Positions 1 through 9,377 of a stretch of DNA of 64,000 nt are shown here, in pieces. Location of the stretch: positions 3,348,001-3,412,000 of the forward strand of contig NZ_JACCBV010000001.1 in the NCBI RefSeq assembly GCF_013409785.1. Direction: 5' to 3'. Below the pieces are notes generated by a model. The model saw only the letters and a program-made list of their open reading frames with translations, made no database searches and was not told the origin of the DNA. This stretch comes from Microbacterium immunditiarum. Lineage in GTDB: Bacteria > Actinomycetota > Actinomycetes > Actinomycetales > Microbacteriaceae. Each line of letters starts with the position of its first letter. Position 1 is the stretch's first letter. Both the position numbers and the translations under genes were made by a program.

Positions 1-159
1 TTCGCTCCGGTTCGTGAGCGCGCGCTGACTCTCCTCGCCGATCCGGCCGAGCTCGACCGGGTGCTCGCGGTGAACGCGGGGAAGGCCGACGAGGTCGCCG
101 ATCGCACCCTCGCCGACGTGTACGACCGGGTCGGTCTGCTCCGCCGCGTGCGGGTGTGA
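1..159 (+). CDS. trpS: Tryptophan--tRNA ligase, C-terminal end (partial)
   Basis: The window opens inside a reading frame whose last 52 codons are visible before the TGA at 157-159. The residues (PVRERALTLLADPAELDRVL, then KADEVADRTLADVYDRVGLL) match the C-terminal helical tail of bacterial tryptophanyl-tRNA synthetase, which charges tRNA-Trp in the cytoplasm. The Rossmann catalytic domain with its HIGH and KMSKS motifs lies outside the window, so the call rests on the tail alone. The next gene may begin right at this stop codon (GTG at 156) but more likely begins at 201. Confidence 0.8.
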   Translation, partial: FAPVRERALTLLADPAELDRVLAVNAGKADEVADRTLADVYDRVGLLRRVRV

Positions 160-200
160 ACGGACGCGCCGCAGCCCCGCGGGGCGGCTATCGTGGCGGG

Positions 201-797
201 ATGCAGCCCGTCGTCCTCCGCTCCGCCAGACTCGAACTGTCGCTCCCCGTCGCCTCCGACGCCGACGCGATGTTCGAGGCGTGCCAGGATCCGGCGATCC
301 AGCGGTACACGACGATTCCGACGCCGTACGAGCGCCGGCACGCCGAGGCGTTCATCGCGCAGATCCCGAAGGACTGGGAGGCCGGTCGCAACCTGACATG
401 GGGCATCCGCGAAGCCGGTTCTCTCGTCGGAACGATCGGGCTCTACGGCGTCGACCAGGGCGCGGGCGAGATCGGCTACTGGGTCGCTCCGTGGTCCCGC
501 GGGCGCAGGATCCTCATCGAGGCGGCGGTCACCGTCATCGCCTGGGGCTTCTCGCCCGACGGGCTGAAGCTCCAGCGCATCGGGTGGCGCGCCGTCGCCG
601 GCAACATCGTGTCGGCGCGCGCCGCGCGCACGCTGGGGTTCCGCTACGAGGGCACGATGCGCCAGGCGCTCGTGAACGGCGAGGGCCGGCGCGACGACGG
701 GTGGATCGCGGGACTGCTCGTCGACGACGACCGGATGCCCCAGCCGTGGCCTGTGCTCGACGAAGCCGCACGCGAGACGCTCGTCGGCGGCACATGA
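201..797 (+). CDS. GNAT family N-acetyltransferase (RimJ/RimL-like)
   Basis: This encodes 198 residues with the layout of the RimJ/RimL branch of GNAT acetyltransferases. An N-terminal 'LRSARLELSLPVASDADAMF' strand-helix is followed by the central beta-sheet and a C-terminal 'SARAARTLGFRYEGTMR' segment, which in this family follows the acetyl-CoA site. The acceptor cannot be read from sequence; relatives modify ribosomal proteins, small amines or antibiotics. I chose ATG 201, preceded by GGCGGG, over the GTG at 156 that overlaps the trpS stop, because homologous sequence begins at the ATG. The acetyl-CoA loop, normally Q/R-x-x-G-x-G/A, reads 'WSRGRRIL' and is only a loose match. It lies 12 bases upstream of the glycosylase gene. 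Confidence 0.8.
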   Translation: MQPVVLRSARLELSLPVASDADAMFEACQDPAIQRYTTIPTPYERRHAEAFIAQIPKDWEAGRNLTWGIREAGSLVGTIGLYGVDQGAGEIGYWVAPWSRGRRILIEAAVTVIAWGFSPDGLKLQRIGWRAVAGNIVSARAARTLGFRYEGTMRQALVNGEGRRDDGWIAGLLVDDDRMPQPWPVLDEAARETLVGGT

Positions 798-809
798 CAG
801 GATGAGCGC

Positions 810-1691
810 ATGCCCGAGATGCCTGAGGTGCAGGGCCTCGTCGAGTTCCTGCGCGAGCGCACGACCGGTCTGCGGGTGACGCGCGCGACGATCGCGAACA
901 TCGCTGCGCTCAAGACGTACGATCCGCCCATCGAGTCGCTCAAAGACGCGGAGATCACGGGAGTCGAGCGCCACGGCAAGTTCGTCGACATCGCGACGAC
1001 GACCGGCGATGGTGCCGACTCCGGCCCGCACCTCGTGTTCCATCTCGCGAAGGCGGGGTGGCTGCGGTGGTACGACCAGCTGCCGACGACCCTCATCCGC
1101 CCCGGCAAGACGCCGATCGCGCTGCGCGTGGCGCTGTCCGACGGGTCGGGGTTCGACCTGACCGAGGCGGGCACGAAGAAGTCGCTCGCGGTCTATGTCG
1201 TGCGCCAGCCCTCCGAGGTGCCGGGCATCGCGCGGCTCGGACCCGACCCGCTCGACCCGTCGTTCGATCGCGACACGTTCGCGAAACTCCTCGCCGGGCG
1301 CCGCACGCAGATCAAGGGCGTGCTCCGCGATCAGGCGATCATCGCGGGTGTGGGCAACGCGTACTCCGACGAGATCCTGCACGCGGCGAAGATGTCGCCG
1401 TACGCGCTCGCTGCGGGGCTCTCCGACGACGAGATCGACAGGCTCTACACCGCGATGACGGAGACCCTCGCCGAGGCGGTGACCGCGGCATCCGGAAAGC
1501 CCCCCGCCGACCTCAAAGACGCCAAGCGCCGCGGAATGCGCGTGCACGGACGCCGCGGTGAGGCGTGCCCCGTGTGCGGCGACGAGGTGCGCAGTGTGTT
1601 CTTCGCCGACAACTCGCTCGAGTACTGCCCGACGTGCCAGACCGGCGGCAAGATCCTCGCCGACCGGCGGCTGTCGCGACTGCTCAAGTAG
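810..1691 (+). CDS. Fpg/Nei family DNA glycosylase
   Basis: This 293-residue protein begins MPEMPEVQ, the invariant start of the family: Pro2 is the Schiff-base nucleophile and Glu3 the acid, so ATG 810 is fixed. The C-terminus carries a four-cysteine zinc finger (CPVCGDEV...YCPTCQTGG). In between is a helix-two-turn-helix region with the family's conserved Asn in 'GVGNAYSDEILH' (about residues 180-190). It should excise oxidised bases such as 8-oxoguanine or formamidopyrimidines and nick the abasic site. The long KPPADLKDAKRRGMRVHGRR stretch before the finger is typical of actinobacterial paralogues. I cannot tell Fpg from Nei-type specificity. It is convergent with glpK, with three bases between the stop codons. 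Confidence 0.9.
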   Translation: MPEMPEVQGLVEFLRERTTGLRVTRATIANIAALKTYDPPIESLKDAEITGVERHGKFVDIATTTGDGADSGPHLVFHLAKAGWLRWYDQLPTTLIRPGKTPIALRVALSDGSGFDLTEAGTKKSLAVYVVRQPSEVPGIARLGPDPLDPSFDRDTFAKLLAGRRTQIKGVLRDQAIIAGVGNAYSDEILHAAKMSPYALAAGLSDDEIDRLYTAMTETLAEAVTAASGKPPADLKDAKRRGMRVHGRRGEACPVCGDEVRSVFFADNSLEYCPTCQTGGKILADRRLSRLLK

Positions 1692-1694
1692 CCG

Positions 1695-3233
1695 TCACGC
1701 GCCGGTCGTGCCCACGAGCGCGCGCGCGTCGTCGTCGACCCAGTCCAGCGACTTCGAGACGGCCTTCTTCCACAGGCGGTAGCGGCGCTCGCGCTCATCC
1801 GCCGGCATGCGGGGTTCGAAGCGGGTGTCCTCGCGCCAGTGCGAGCGCAGCTCGTCGCGGTCGCGCCATACGCCGGTGGCGAGCCCCGCGGCGTACGCGG
1901 CGCCCAGCGCGGTCGTCTCGACGACCTTGGGACGGACGACGGGGATGCCGAGGATGTCGGCCTGGAACTGCATGAGCAGGTCGTCGCGCGTCATCCCCCC
2001 GTCCACGCGCAGCTCGTCGAGCGGGCGTCCTGTGTCGGCGACGACAGCCTCGATGACGTCGCGGGTCTGGAACGCGGTCGACTCCAGCGCCGCACGGGCG
2101 ATGTGCGCCTTGTTGACGTACCGGGTCATGCCCACCAGGGCGCCGCGCGCGTCGGGGCGCCAGTACGGCGCGAACAGTCCCGAGAACGCGGGTACGAAGT
2201 AGGCGCCACCGTTGTCGGCGACGGTCGCCGCGAGCGTCTCGACCTCCTCCGAGCGGTTGATGATGCCGAGGTTGTCGCGCAGCCACTGCACCAGCGACCC
2301 GGTCACCGCGATCGAGCCTTCCAGCGCGTACCGCGCCGGCTCGTCGCCGCACCGGTACGCGACCGTCGCGATCAGACCGCTCTCGGAACGGACGATCTCG
2401 GTGCCGGTGCCCACGAGCAGGAAGTTGCCCGTGCCGTACGTGTTCTTCGACTCGCCCGCGTCGAACGCGGCCTGCCCGAAGGTCGCCGCCTGCTGATCGC
2501 CGAGGATGCCGGCGATGGGCACGCCGTGCAGCGAATCGGGAAGGTGCGCCGTGCCGACGACCTCGGACGACGAGCGGATCTCGGGCATCATCGCCCGCGG
2601 GATCCCCCACACCTCCAGCAGCTCGTCCGACCAGTCCAGCGTGCGCAGGTCCATCAGCAGCGTGCGCGACGCGTTCGTGACATCCGTCACGTGGATTCCG
2701 CCGCGCGCCCCGCCGGTGAGGTTCCACACGATCCACGTGTCCGGCGTGCCGAACAGCAGCTCCCCGGCCGCGGCCGCCTCCCGCGCGCCGGACACGTGGT
2801 CGAGGATCCACGCGATCTTCGACGCCGAGAAGTACGTGGCAAGCGGAAGCCCGGTGATCTCGGCGAAGCGCTGCGGGCCACCGTCACGGGCGAGCTCGTC
2901 GATGCGCGACTGGGTACGCGTGTCCTGCCACACCAGCGCATTGTTGATGGGGCGGCCGGTCCGCCGGTCCCACACGATCGCGGTCTCACGCTGGTTCGTG
3001 ACGCCGACGGCGGCGATATCGGATGCCGGCACCCCCGCGCGCGCGAGGCTCGCAGCGATCACCCACTCGGTGCCGGTCCAGATCTCGACGGGGTCGTGCT
3101 CGACCCACCCCGCCCGGGGAAGGATCTGCTCGTGCTCACGCTGCGCGGTCGAGACGATCGCACCCGCCGCATCGAACACGATCGCCCTCGTCGAGGTCGT
3201 GCCCTGGTCGATCGCCAGCACATGCTGCGTCAC
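1695..3233 (-). CDS. glpK: Glycerol kinase
   Basis: The 512-residue product has the FGGY-kinase layout of glycerol kinase and the normal length of about 500. It starts [20 protein letters not shown], the ATP phosphate-binding loop, and carries [14 protein letters not shown] near residues 80-95. The C-terminal domain contains '[20 protein letters not shown]', the adenine-binding strand. It phosphorylates glycerol to sn-glycerol 3-phosphate, the substrate of the GlpD enzyme encoded 58 bases upstream on the same strand, so the two form a glycerol-catabolism operon. No glycerol facilitator or glp regulator is visible beside them. Confidence 0.96.
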   Translation of the reverse strand: MTQHVLAIDQGTTSTRAIVFDAAGAIVSTAQREHEQILPRAGWVEHDPVEIWTGTEWVIAASLARAGVPASDIAAVGVTNQRETAIVWDRRTGRPINNALVWQDTRTQSRIDELARDGGPQRFAEITGLPLATYFSASKIAWILDHVSGAREAAAAGELLFGTPDTWIVWNLTGGARGGIHVTDVTNASRTLLMDLRTLDWSDELLEVWGIPRAMMPEIRSSSEVVGTAHLPDSLHGVPIAGILGDQQAATFGQAAFDAGESKNTYGTGNFLLVGTGTEIVRSESGLIATVAYRCGDEPARYALEGSIAVTGSLVQWLRDNLGIINRSEEVETLAATVADNGGAYFVPAFSGLFAPYWRPDARGALVGMTRYVNKAHIARAALESTAFQTRDVIEAVVADTGRPLDELRVDGGMTRDDLLMQFQADILGIPVVRPKVVETTALGAAYAAGLATGVWRDRDELRSHWREDTRFEPRMPADERERRYRLWKKAVSKSLDWVDDDARALVGTTGA

Positions 3234-3291
3234 ATCGTCTCCTCGCCGTCGAGTCGCCGCATCCGCTCGTCAGGCTATCGCGACGCGACGG

Positions 3292-5001
3292 TCACGAGCG
3301 GACGCCGGTCCACGACGGATCGGCGGCATGCACAGCGGCGATGGCACGCGCGACCTCGGCCCCGACGGTCGCCTCGTCCCACCCGAGCACAGAGGCGACG
3401 GCGTCGGCGACCTCCCACGCGGCCGCCTCGGCCTCACCCGTGAACGCGAGGCTCGTGCGTCGCAGCAGCAGGTCGTCAAGGTGCACGACATGCTCGGTGC
3501 GCGCGAGGTGGCGCAGCTCACCGCTCGAGTAGCCGGGCGCATGCGCGAGAGGCGCATCGTCGGGGTCGGCGACGATCGCCGCGATGACGTCGGCCGCGAC
3601 GGTGCCGTACCGGTCGAGCAGCACCGACGCGCGCGCGAACCCCACGCCCGTGTCGCGCTCGGCGATCCACCCGTGCCGGGAGCGCTCGCTCATGGGGAAC
3701 CCCCGGCCGCCCCCGATCGGCACGCCGCGCGTGGAGCGGCGGCGCGGGACGGCGAGCACGTCGAGCACGCGGTCGGCGACGTGCGCGGCGGAGGCCCGGA
3801 AGGTGGTCCACTTGCCCCCGACGAGACTCAGCAGCGCTGCATCCGTCGCCCCGCCGATCGACCCGCACTCGATCCGGTAGTCGCGCGAGACGAAGCCGGG
3901 AGCGAGGTCTCCGTGCCCGGGGAGCGGGCGCACGCCGGAGAACCGGTACACGATGCCCGAGCGGTCGACCTCGATGCCGGGCAGCACGTGGCGGATGAGG
4001 GCGATGAAGTAGTCGACCTCTTCTTCGGTGCACACGATGGGGTCGGCCATGTCGTGCTCGAGATCGGTCGTCCCCACGAGCACGCGCCCCTTGAGCGGGT
4101 AGATGAGCACGATGCGCCCGTCGTCGTGCTCGAAGAACAGTTCGTGACCGCCCGTGGCCGCGAGCAGCGCGGGATGGTCGAGCACGATGTGCGAGCCCTT
4201 CGTGCCACCCATGAACCGGCTCGACTCGCCCAGCGCGGTGTTGGTGAGGTCGGTCCAAGGACCGGAGGCGTTGACGACGACGGATGCCGCGACCTCGACC
4301 TCTTCGCCCGACTCGACGTCACGCACGACGACACGGCCGTCGCGCTCGCCGACCGCCCCGGCGTAATTGGCCGCGCGGGCACGGTCGCCGCCCACGGCGA
4401 GCCCGTCGCGCAGCACGTCGAGCGCGAGTCGCTCGGGGTCGTGCAGCGACGCGTCCCAGTACGTGGCGGTGTAGCGGACGGCGGGGTTGAGCGACGGGAA
4501 GCGCTCGCGCGAGCGCCGGCGTCCGTGGAACGTGTGCCGCGGCACCCGCCCGCCCCCGCGCGAGAACGAGTCGTAGATCATGAGCCCGACCTTGATGAGC
4601 ACCGCCCCGCGCTCGCGCGGGCGTCCCCCACCGTGGCGGAGGAAGCGCAGCGGCGCGCTGAGCACACCCGAGAAAGTCGTGAAGATCGGGATCGTCGTCT
4701 GCAGCGGGCGAACGTAGTGAGGGGCGGTGCGCAGCAGGGCGTTGCGCTCTGTCACCGCCTCGGCGACGAGGCGGAACTCGCCGTTCTCGAGATAGCGGAT
4801 GCCGCCGTGGATCATGTGGCTCGAGGCCGCGGATGCCCCGCTCGCGAAGTCCCCTCGTTCGACGAGAGCCACGTCGACGCCCTGCATCGCGAGGTCGCGG
4901 AACGTCGCCAGGCCGTTGATGCCGCCGCCGACGATGAGCACGTCCGCGTACGGCCGTTCGGCGATCTCGCTGAACCCCGGCCGTCGCTGTGCCCCCTGCA
5001 T
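3292..5001 (-). CDS. glpD: Glycerol-3-phosphate dehydrogenase (FAD)
   Basis: This is a 569-residue flavoprotein of the respiratory GlpD family. The dinucleotide-binding fingerprint VLIVGGGINGLATFRDLAMQ lies at about residues 23-42, followed by 'SGASAASSHMIHGGIRYLE', the conserved FAD-contact stretch. A C-terminal alpha-glycerophosphate oxidase domain follows. It oxidises sn-glycerol 3-phosphate to dihydroxyacetone phosphate and passes electrons to quinone at the membrane. It is the upstream gene of the glpD-glpK pair. The non-coding stretch between its start and the FMN riboswitch should hold its promoter, but I cannot pick a convincing -10/-35 pair there. Confidence 0.95.
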   Translation of the reverse strand: MQGAQRRPGFSEIAERPYADVLIVGGGINGLATFRDLAMQGVDVALVERGDFASGASAASSHMIHGGIRYLENGEFRLVAEAVTERNALLRTAPHYVRPLQTTIPIFTTFSGVLSAPLRFLRHGGGRPRERGAVLIKVGLMIYDSFSRGGGRVPRHTFHGRRRSRERFPSLNPAVRYTATYWDASLHDPERLALDVLRDGLAVGGDRARAANYAGAVGERDGRVVVRDVESGEEVEVAASVVVNASGPWTDLTNTALGESSRFMGGTKGSHIVLDHPALLAATGGHELFFEHDDGRIVLIYPLKGRVLVGTTDLEHDMADPIVCTEEEVDYFIALIRHVLPGIEVDRSGIVYRFSGVRPLPGHGDLAPGFVSRDYRIECGSIGGATDAALLSLVGGKWTTFRASAAHVADRVLDVLAVPRRRSTRGVPIGGGRGFPMSERSRHGWIAERDTGVGFARASVLLDRYGTVAADVIAAIVADPDDAPLAHAPGYSSGELRHLARTEHVVHLDDLLLRRTSLAFTGEAEAAAWEVADAVASVLGWDEATVGAEVARAIAAVHAADPSWTGVRS

Positions 5002-5170
5002 CGCCGGCCCCCTTCCCGCTCCGTCCCTCCCAGGCTATGCGCGCTCTCCGACACACGGGCCGCACGCCCCGCGCGCGCCCCGCGACCCGCCGTCGTCACC
5101 CCACTGCGAGGCGACTGCGGTCATGGAATGAAATAACGGATGCCGCGTTGGGTAGACTCGTGAGCATAAA

Positions 5171-5325
5171 CGTGCTCCGGGGTCGGTGAGAATCCGAACC
5201 GGCGGTGACAGTCCGCGAGCCGTGGCTCCGCCCTTCGGGGTCGGTTCTGCGGTTGATCCGGTGGAATTCCGGAACCGACGGTGATGCGACGCGATGCGTC
5301 GCTAGTCCGGATGGGAGGCAGCACG
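5171..5325 (+). promoter_or_regulatory. FMN riboswitch (RFN element)
   Basis: The leader of the riboflavin operon has the hallmarks of an RFN element: 'gtcggtgagaatccgaacc', 'ggcggtgacagtccgcgagc', a central 'cggaaccgacggtgatgc' and a final 'agtccggatgggaggcagca'. The outer helix P1 is closed exactly by CGTGCT (5171-5176) and AGCACG (5320-5325). It binds flavin mononucleotide and turns down the downstream genes by termination or translation block. It lies 64 bases before the ribD start. No run of U follows the aptamer, so control by sequestration of the ribosome-binding site is a plausible guess for this GC-rich genome. Confidence 0.95.
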
Positions 5326-5389
5326 AGCGCCGTCCTCGACGTCGCCGCCGCCTCCCGTGCCGAGCGCTGCGACGGACTGAGGGATCCAG

Positions 5390-6433
5390 ATGACGGCCAC
5401 CGAGCGGGAACGCGACGCGATGCGGCACGCCCTCGACCTCGCGCTGCGCGGTCCTCGGGGCATCAATCCCCAGGTGGGTGCCGTCATCCTCTCCCCCGCC
5501 GGCGACGTGCTCGCCGAGGGCTGGCATCGCGGTGCCGGAACCGCGCACGCCGAGGTCGACGCACTGTCGAAGCTTGCGCCCGGCGCCGCCCGCGGCGCCA
5601 CAGCGGTCGTCACCCTCGAACCGTGCAACCACCACGGGCGCACGGGTCCGTGCGCGGTGGCGCTCATCGAGGCGGGCGTCGCCCGCGTGGCGTTCGCGGT
5701 CGCCGACCCGAACACGATCTCGTCCGGCGGCGCCGAGCGGCTGCGCGCCGCAGGCGTCTCGGTCGAGGAGGGCCTGCTCGAGAACGATGGCGAGGCGCTG
5801 CTCTCGTCGTGGCTCGAGGTGCAGCGTCTCGGGCGGCCGCACGTGACCGTGAAGTGGGCGCAGAGCCTCGACGGACGCATCGCGGCATCCGACGGATCGA
5901 GCAAGTGGATCACCGGCGCGGCCGCGCGCGAAGACGTGCACCGCCGCCGCGCACGCGCCGACGCGATCGTCGCGGGTATCGGCACGGTGCTCGCCGACGA
6001 CCCCGCACTCACGGCCCGCGCGGCTGACGGGTCGCTGCTGGATCGCCAGCCGACGCCGGTCGTGCTGGGCGCGCGCGAGATCCCGGCAGACGCCGCGGTG
6101 CGGCGGCATCCGCGCCCCGTCCTGCAATACGACGGCCACTCCCTCTTCGACGTGCTCCGCGAGCTCCGCTCGCGCGGGGTGCAGCGCGTGTTCGTCGAAG
6201 GCGGTCCCACGATCGCGAGCGCGTTCGTTCGGGAGGGACTCGCCGACGAGGTGCTCGCGTACGTCGCGCCCGTGCTGCTCGGAGGCGACCACCTCGCGAT
6301 CGGCGACATCGGCGTCGGCACGATCGGCGACGCACGGCGACACATTCTCGCATCCGTCGAGCGCCTCGGCGACGACCTCCTGATCGTGGCCACTCCGCGT
6401 AAGACTTCTGAACCACACGAAGGAGACGCCTGA
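5390..6433 (+). CDS. ribD: Bifunctional deaminase/reductase RibD
   Basis: This 347-residue protein fuses two domains. The N-terminal cytidine-deaminase-like domain (about residues 1-145) carries the zinc motifs HAEVDAL and LEPCNHHGRTGPC. The C-terminal domain resembles dihydrofolate reductase (VKWAQSLDGRIAASDGSSKWIT onward, then FVEGGPTIASAF). It deaminates diaminohydroxyphosphoribosylaminopyrimidine and reduces the ribose with NADPH, the second and third steps of riboflavin synthesis. It is the first gene after the FMN riboswitch, and its stop overlaps the ribE start by one base (TGATG), which implies coupled translation. Confidence 0.96.
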   Translation: MTATERERDAMRHALDLALRGPRGINPQVGAVILSPAGDVLAEGWHRGAGTAHAEVDALSKLAPGAARGATAVVTLEPCNHHGRTGPCAVALIEAGVARVAFAVADPNTISSGGAERLRAAGVSVEEGLLENDGEALLSSWLEVQRLGRPHVTVKWAQSLDGRIAASDGSSKWITGAAAREDVHRRRARADAIVAGIGTVLADDPALTARAADGSLLDRQPTPVVLGAREIPADAAVRRHPRPVLQYDGHSLFDVLRELRSRGVQRVFVEGGPTIASAFVREGLADEVLAYVAPVLLGGDHLAIGDIGVGTIGDARRHILASVERLGDDLLIVATPRKTSEPHEGDA

Positions 6434-7095
6434 TGTTCACCGGCATCGTCGAAGAGATGGGCGCCGTCACGGCTGTCGAGCCGTCGGGAGACGGCGAGCG
6501 CATCACCGTTCGCGCGCCGAAGGTCGTGGCGGATGCCGCGCACGGCGACTCGATCTCCGTCAGCGGCGTGTGCCTCACAGTCGTCGACCAAGGCGACGAC
6601 TGGTTCACGGCCGACGTCATGAAGCAGACCCTCGACATGTCCACGCTCGCGGGCATCGAGCCCGGCCGCGCCGTCAACCTCGAGCGCGCGACGCCCGCGC
6701 ACGGGCGCCTGGGCGGACACATCGTGCAGGGCCACATCGACGGCACCGGCACCGTGCTCCAGGTGCGTCCCGGCGACCAGTGGCGGGTCGTGCGGATCAG
6801 TCTTCCGCGCGAGCTGGCGCCGCTCGTCGTCGACAAGGGCTCGATCGCGGTCGACGGCGTCTCCCTCACGGTGAGCGCGGCGAGCCCCGCTCCCCAGCCG
6901 TCGGTCGCTGAGCCTGCCGAAGCGTGGTTCGAGGTCTCGCTCATCCCCGAGACGCTCGAGGCGACGACGCTCGGCGCGCGCGAGCCCGGCGACCGCGTGA
7001 ACCTCGAGACCGACATCCTGGCGCGCCACGTGCAGCGCCTCCTCGCTTTCACTCCGGCGGCCGCGGCCGTCGCCACAGAAGGAGGCTTCCGATGA
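6433..7095 (+). CDS. ribE: Riboflavin synthase, alpha chain
   Basis: The 220-residue product starts MFTGIVEEMG, the conserved first strand of riboflavin synthase. It contains two lumazine-binding barrel repeats; the second begins near 'HGRLGGHIVQGHIDGTGTV'. It dismutates two 6,7-dimethyl-8-ribityllumazine molecules into riboflavin and the ribityl-pyrimidine dione. The insert SAASPAPQPSVAEPAEAWFEVS (about residues 140-161) is a little longer than in Bacillus subtilis and looks like a linker. It overlaps ribD by one base and ribBA by four (ATGA), as part of a tight four-gene operon. Confidence 0.96.
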   Translation: MFTGIVEEMGAVTAVEPSGDGERITVRAPKVVADAAHGDSISVSGVCLTVVDQGDDWFTADVMKQTLDMSTLAGIEPGRAVNLERATPAHGRLGGHIVQGHIDGTGTVLQVRPGDQWRVVRISLPRELAPLVVDKGSIAVDGVSLTVSAASPAPQPSVAEPAEAWFEVSLIPETLEATTLGAREPGDRVNLETDILARHVQRLLAFTPAAAAVATEGGFR

Positions 7096-8375
7096 GCCTT
7101 TCCACCATCCCCGAAGCCCTCGAAGCACTCCGCGCCGGACGTCCCGTCATCGTCGCCGACGACGAGGACCGCGAGAACGAAGGCGACATCGTCCTTTCCG
7201 CGCAGTTCGCGACCCCGGAATGGCTCGCATGGACGATCCGCTGGTCGAGCGGCTTCCTGTGCGCGCCGATGCCCGCCGATTGGGCCGACCGCCTCGACCT
7301 GCCGCCCATGGTGGCCCACAACGAGGACGCGCGCGGCACGGCGTACACCGTGAGCGTCGACGCCGCCGACCGCGAGTCGACCGGCATCAGCGCGTCCGAC
7401 CGTGCCCACACGCTCAACGTGCTGGCCGATCCCGACTCGACCCCCTCGTCGGTCATCCGTCCGGGCCACATCCTTCCGCTGCGCGCGGTCGACGGTGGCG
7501 TGCGCGAGCGGGCCGGCCACACCGAGGCCGCGGTCGAGCTCATGCGCCTCGCAGGTCTCAGCCCGGTCGGCGCGATCGGCGAGGTCGTGGCCGAGGACGG
7601 CAGCATGATGCGCCTCCCAGGCCTGCTCGAGATGGGCGAGCGCGAAGCCATCCCGGTGATCACCATCGAGCAGCTCATCGCCCACCTCGACGAGGTCGAC
7701 CCGCGCAATGACGCTGCGCCGGCCGAGCACCATCACCGTCGCCGCGTGAGCCTGCGCGCCGAGGCGCTCGTGCCGACGGCGCACGGCAAGTTCCGCTTCC
7801 TCGCGTACAAGGACCGCGTGACGAGCACCGACCACGTCGCGATCGTGTCGGGCGAGTTGGACGCCGACGCACCGCTCGTGCGCGTGCACTCGGAGTGCCT
7901 CACGGGCGAGGCGTTCGACTCGCTCAAGTGCGAGTGCGGCCCGCAGCTCGACGCCGCGCTCGACGCGATCGAGCAGGACGGCGGCGTCGTCATCTACATG
8001 CGCGGGCACGAGGGCCGCGGCATCGGGCTCATCAACAAGCTCCGCGCCTACAGCCTTCAGGAGCGCGGCCTCGACACCGTCGACGCCAACCTCGCGCTGG
8101 GCCTTCCCGCCGACGCGCGCGACTACGCCGCCGCGGCAGGCATCCTCGCCGACCTCGGGATCGAGCGCGTACGCCTGCTCACGAACAACACCGACAAGGT
8201 CAAGCAGCTGCGTGACCTCGGGCTCGACATCGTCGAGCAGGTGCCGCTCCTCGTCGGCGTCGGACCGAACAATCACCAGTACCTGGCGACCAAGCGCGAC
8301 CGTATGGGGCACCTGATCGACGAGGACGACCTCAGCGACGCGCTCTCGCAGATGAAGGAGGGCGCCGGACGATGA
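7092..8375 (+). CDS. ribBA: 3,4-dihydroxy-2-butanone 4-phosphate synthase / GTP cyclohydrolase II
   Basis: This is a 427-residue fusion. The N-terminal half is dihydroxybutanone phosphate synthase, recognised by [16 protein letters not shown] (about residues 20-35) and the '[16 protein letters not shown]' stretch. The C-terminal half is GTP cyclohydrolase II, with the zinc-binding sequence '[20 protein letters not shown]' and the '[16 protein letters not shown]' loop. The enzyme makes both starting compounds of riboflavin synthesis, from ribulose 5-phosphate and GTP. The start ATG 7092 overlaps the ribE stop. All zinc cysteines are present, so both halves look active. Confidence 0.96.
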   Translation: MSLSTIPEALEALRAGRPVIVADDEDRENEGDIVLSAQFATPEWLAWTIRWSSGFLCAPMPADWADRLDLPPMVAHNEDARGTAYTVSVDAADRESTGISASDRAHTLNVLADPDSTPSSVIRPGHILPLRAVDGGVRERAGHTEAAVELMRLAGLSPVGAIGEVVAEDGSMMRLPGLLEMGEREAIPVITIEQLIAHLDEVDPRNDAAPAEHHHRRRVSLRAEALVPTAHGKFRFLAYKDRVTSTDHVAIVSGELDADAPLVRVHSECLTGEAFDSLKCECGPQLDAALDAIEQDGGVVIYMRGHEGRGIGLINKLRAYSLQERGLDTVDANLALGLPADARDYAAAAGILADLGIERVRLLTNNTDKVKQLRDLGLDIVEQVPLLVGVGPNNHQYLATKRDRMGHLIDEDDLSDALSQMKEGAGR

Positions 8376-8845
8376 GCGGCAAGGGAGCGCCGATCACAGG
8401 CGGCACGAATGCGTCAGGCCTCGACATCGTCGTGATCGCCGCGACATGGCACGACGAGATCACGAACGGCCTCATCGCCGGGGCGGAGCGGGTGCTCGAG
8501 GCATCCGGCGCGTCCTATCGCCTCATGCGCGTGCCTGGCTCGTTCGAGCTCCCCGTCGCCGCCAAGGTCGCGCTCGACGCGGGGGCCGACGCGGTCGTCG
8601 CGCTCGGCGTGATCATCCGCGGCGGCACGCCGCACTTCGAGTACGTCTCGTCGGCCGCGACCGACGGCCTCACGCGAGTCGCGCTCGACACCGGCAAGCC
8701 CGTCGGATTCGGGGTGCTCACCCTCGACGACGAGCAGCAGGGTTTCGACCGGGCGGGTCTGCCCGATTCGAAGGAGGACAAGGGCGCAGAAGCGGCGGAT
8801 GCGGCGATCCGCACTGCCCTCGCGCTGCGAGCGCTGCGCGCCTGA
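8372..8845 (+). CDS. ribH: 6,7-dimethyl-8-ribityllumazine synthase
   Basis: The product has 157 residues, the usual length for lumazine synthase. Motifs are '[14 protein letters not shown]' (substrate loop), '[21 protein letters not shown]' with the catalytic His in the middle, and '[13 protein letters not shown]'. It condenses the ribityl pyrimidine with 3,4-dihydroxy-2-butanone 4-phosphate and normally forms icosahedral or pentameric shells. It is the last gene of the riboswitch-controlled operon, joined to ribBA by an ATGA overlap. Confidence 0.96.
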   Translation: MSGKGAPITGGTNASGLDIVVIAATWHDEITNGLIAGAERVLEASGASYRLMRVPGSFELPVAAKVALDAGADAVVALGVIIRGGTPHFEYVSSAATDGLTRVALDTGKPVGFGVLTLDDEQQGFDRAGLPDSKEDKGAEAADAAIRTALALRALRA

Positions 8846-8913
8846 CGCCCGCGCTCGCGGGTTGTGGCGCGCCGTGGTGGCGCAGCCCCGTGGAACACCC
8901 TATGGTGGCGGCC

Positions 8914-9285
8914 ATGGACCCTCTGCAGTATCTGCGTCTCATCGTCGTCTTCATCCACCTCAGCGGCTTCGCGCTGCTGTTCGGCGCGTGGGCGGCCGAG
9001 CAGTTCAGCGGGCGCCGGCAGGTGACGCCGCTCATGAACATCGGCCTCGCCATCGCCGGTCTGGCGGGCCTCGTCCTCGCCGCGCCGTGGGGCATCTCGT
9101 ACGACCTGAACTACGTCAAGATCGGCGTGAAGCTCGTCGTGCTCATCGTCATCGGCGCGCTCATGGGCATCGGCCAGTCTCGCGCCCGTAAGGGCGGCGG
9201 CGACGGAAAGGTCGCCCCGGGCATCTTCTGGTCGATCGGAATCCTGACTCTGCTCAACGCCGGGCTCGGCGTGCTCTGGCGCTGA
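8914..9285 (+). CDS. Small four-helix membrane protein, function unknown
   Basis: This encodes 123 residues, almost entirely hydrophobic, with four predicted membrane spans: roughly residues 6-26, 42-63, 70-90 and 103-121. Conserved-looking spots are HLSGFALLFGAWAAEQ in the first span and 'YDLNYVKIGVKL' before the third. The ATG at 8914 is preceded by a GGTGG stretch; an in-frame ATG at 8902 is possible. I do not recognise a catalytic motif. Similar short proteins are common in actinobacteria and remain unnamed. It sits 68 bases after ribH and may be read through from the riboflavin operon, but nothing ties it to flavin. Confidence 0.75.
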   Translation: MDPLQYLRLIVVFIHLSGFALLFGAWAAEQFSGRRQVTPLMNIGLAIAGLAGLVLAAPWGISYDLNYVKIGVKLVVLIVIGALMGIGQSRARKGGGDGKVAPGIFWSIGILTLLNAGLGVLWR

Positions 9286-9301
9286 CGCGGCTCGCGTACC
9301 T

Positions 9302-9362
9302 GCCGAGATCGCACGAACGACGGGTGGTCGACTGAGACACCCGTCGTTCGTGCGATCTCGGC
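9302..9362. terminator. Perfect 25-bp inverted repeat, likely bidirectional terminator
   Basis: Arms 9302-9326 and 9338-9362 are exact reverse complements (beginning GCCGAGATCGCAC) around an 11-base loop. It lies between the convergent membrane-protein gene and ABC permease gene, where a two-way terminator is expected. There is no U-run. The arm length is greater than that of an ordinary terminator, so it may be a copy of a genome-wide palindromic repeat. Confidence 0.7.
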
Positions 9363-9377
9363 GTCTTCGTCGCGCCC

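Noticed and set aside
2506..5136. A very long rightward open frame (876 codons) across glpK and glpD
   Set aside because: It is the antisense shadow of two clearly recognisable genes; the residues are low-complexity Arg/Ser/Ala-rich with no family resemblance, as usual in GC-rich DNA.
5302..8312. Long leftward open frames opposite the riboflavin genes
   Set aside because: All four rib genes are certain on the other strand with correct motifs and overlaps; the leftward translations are typical shadow sequence.
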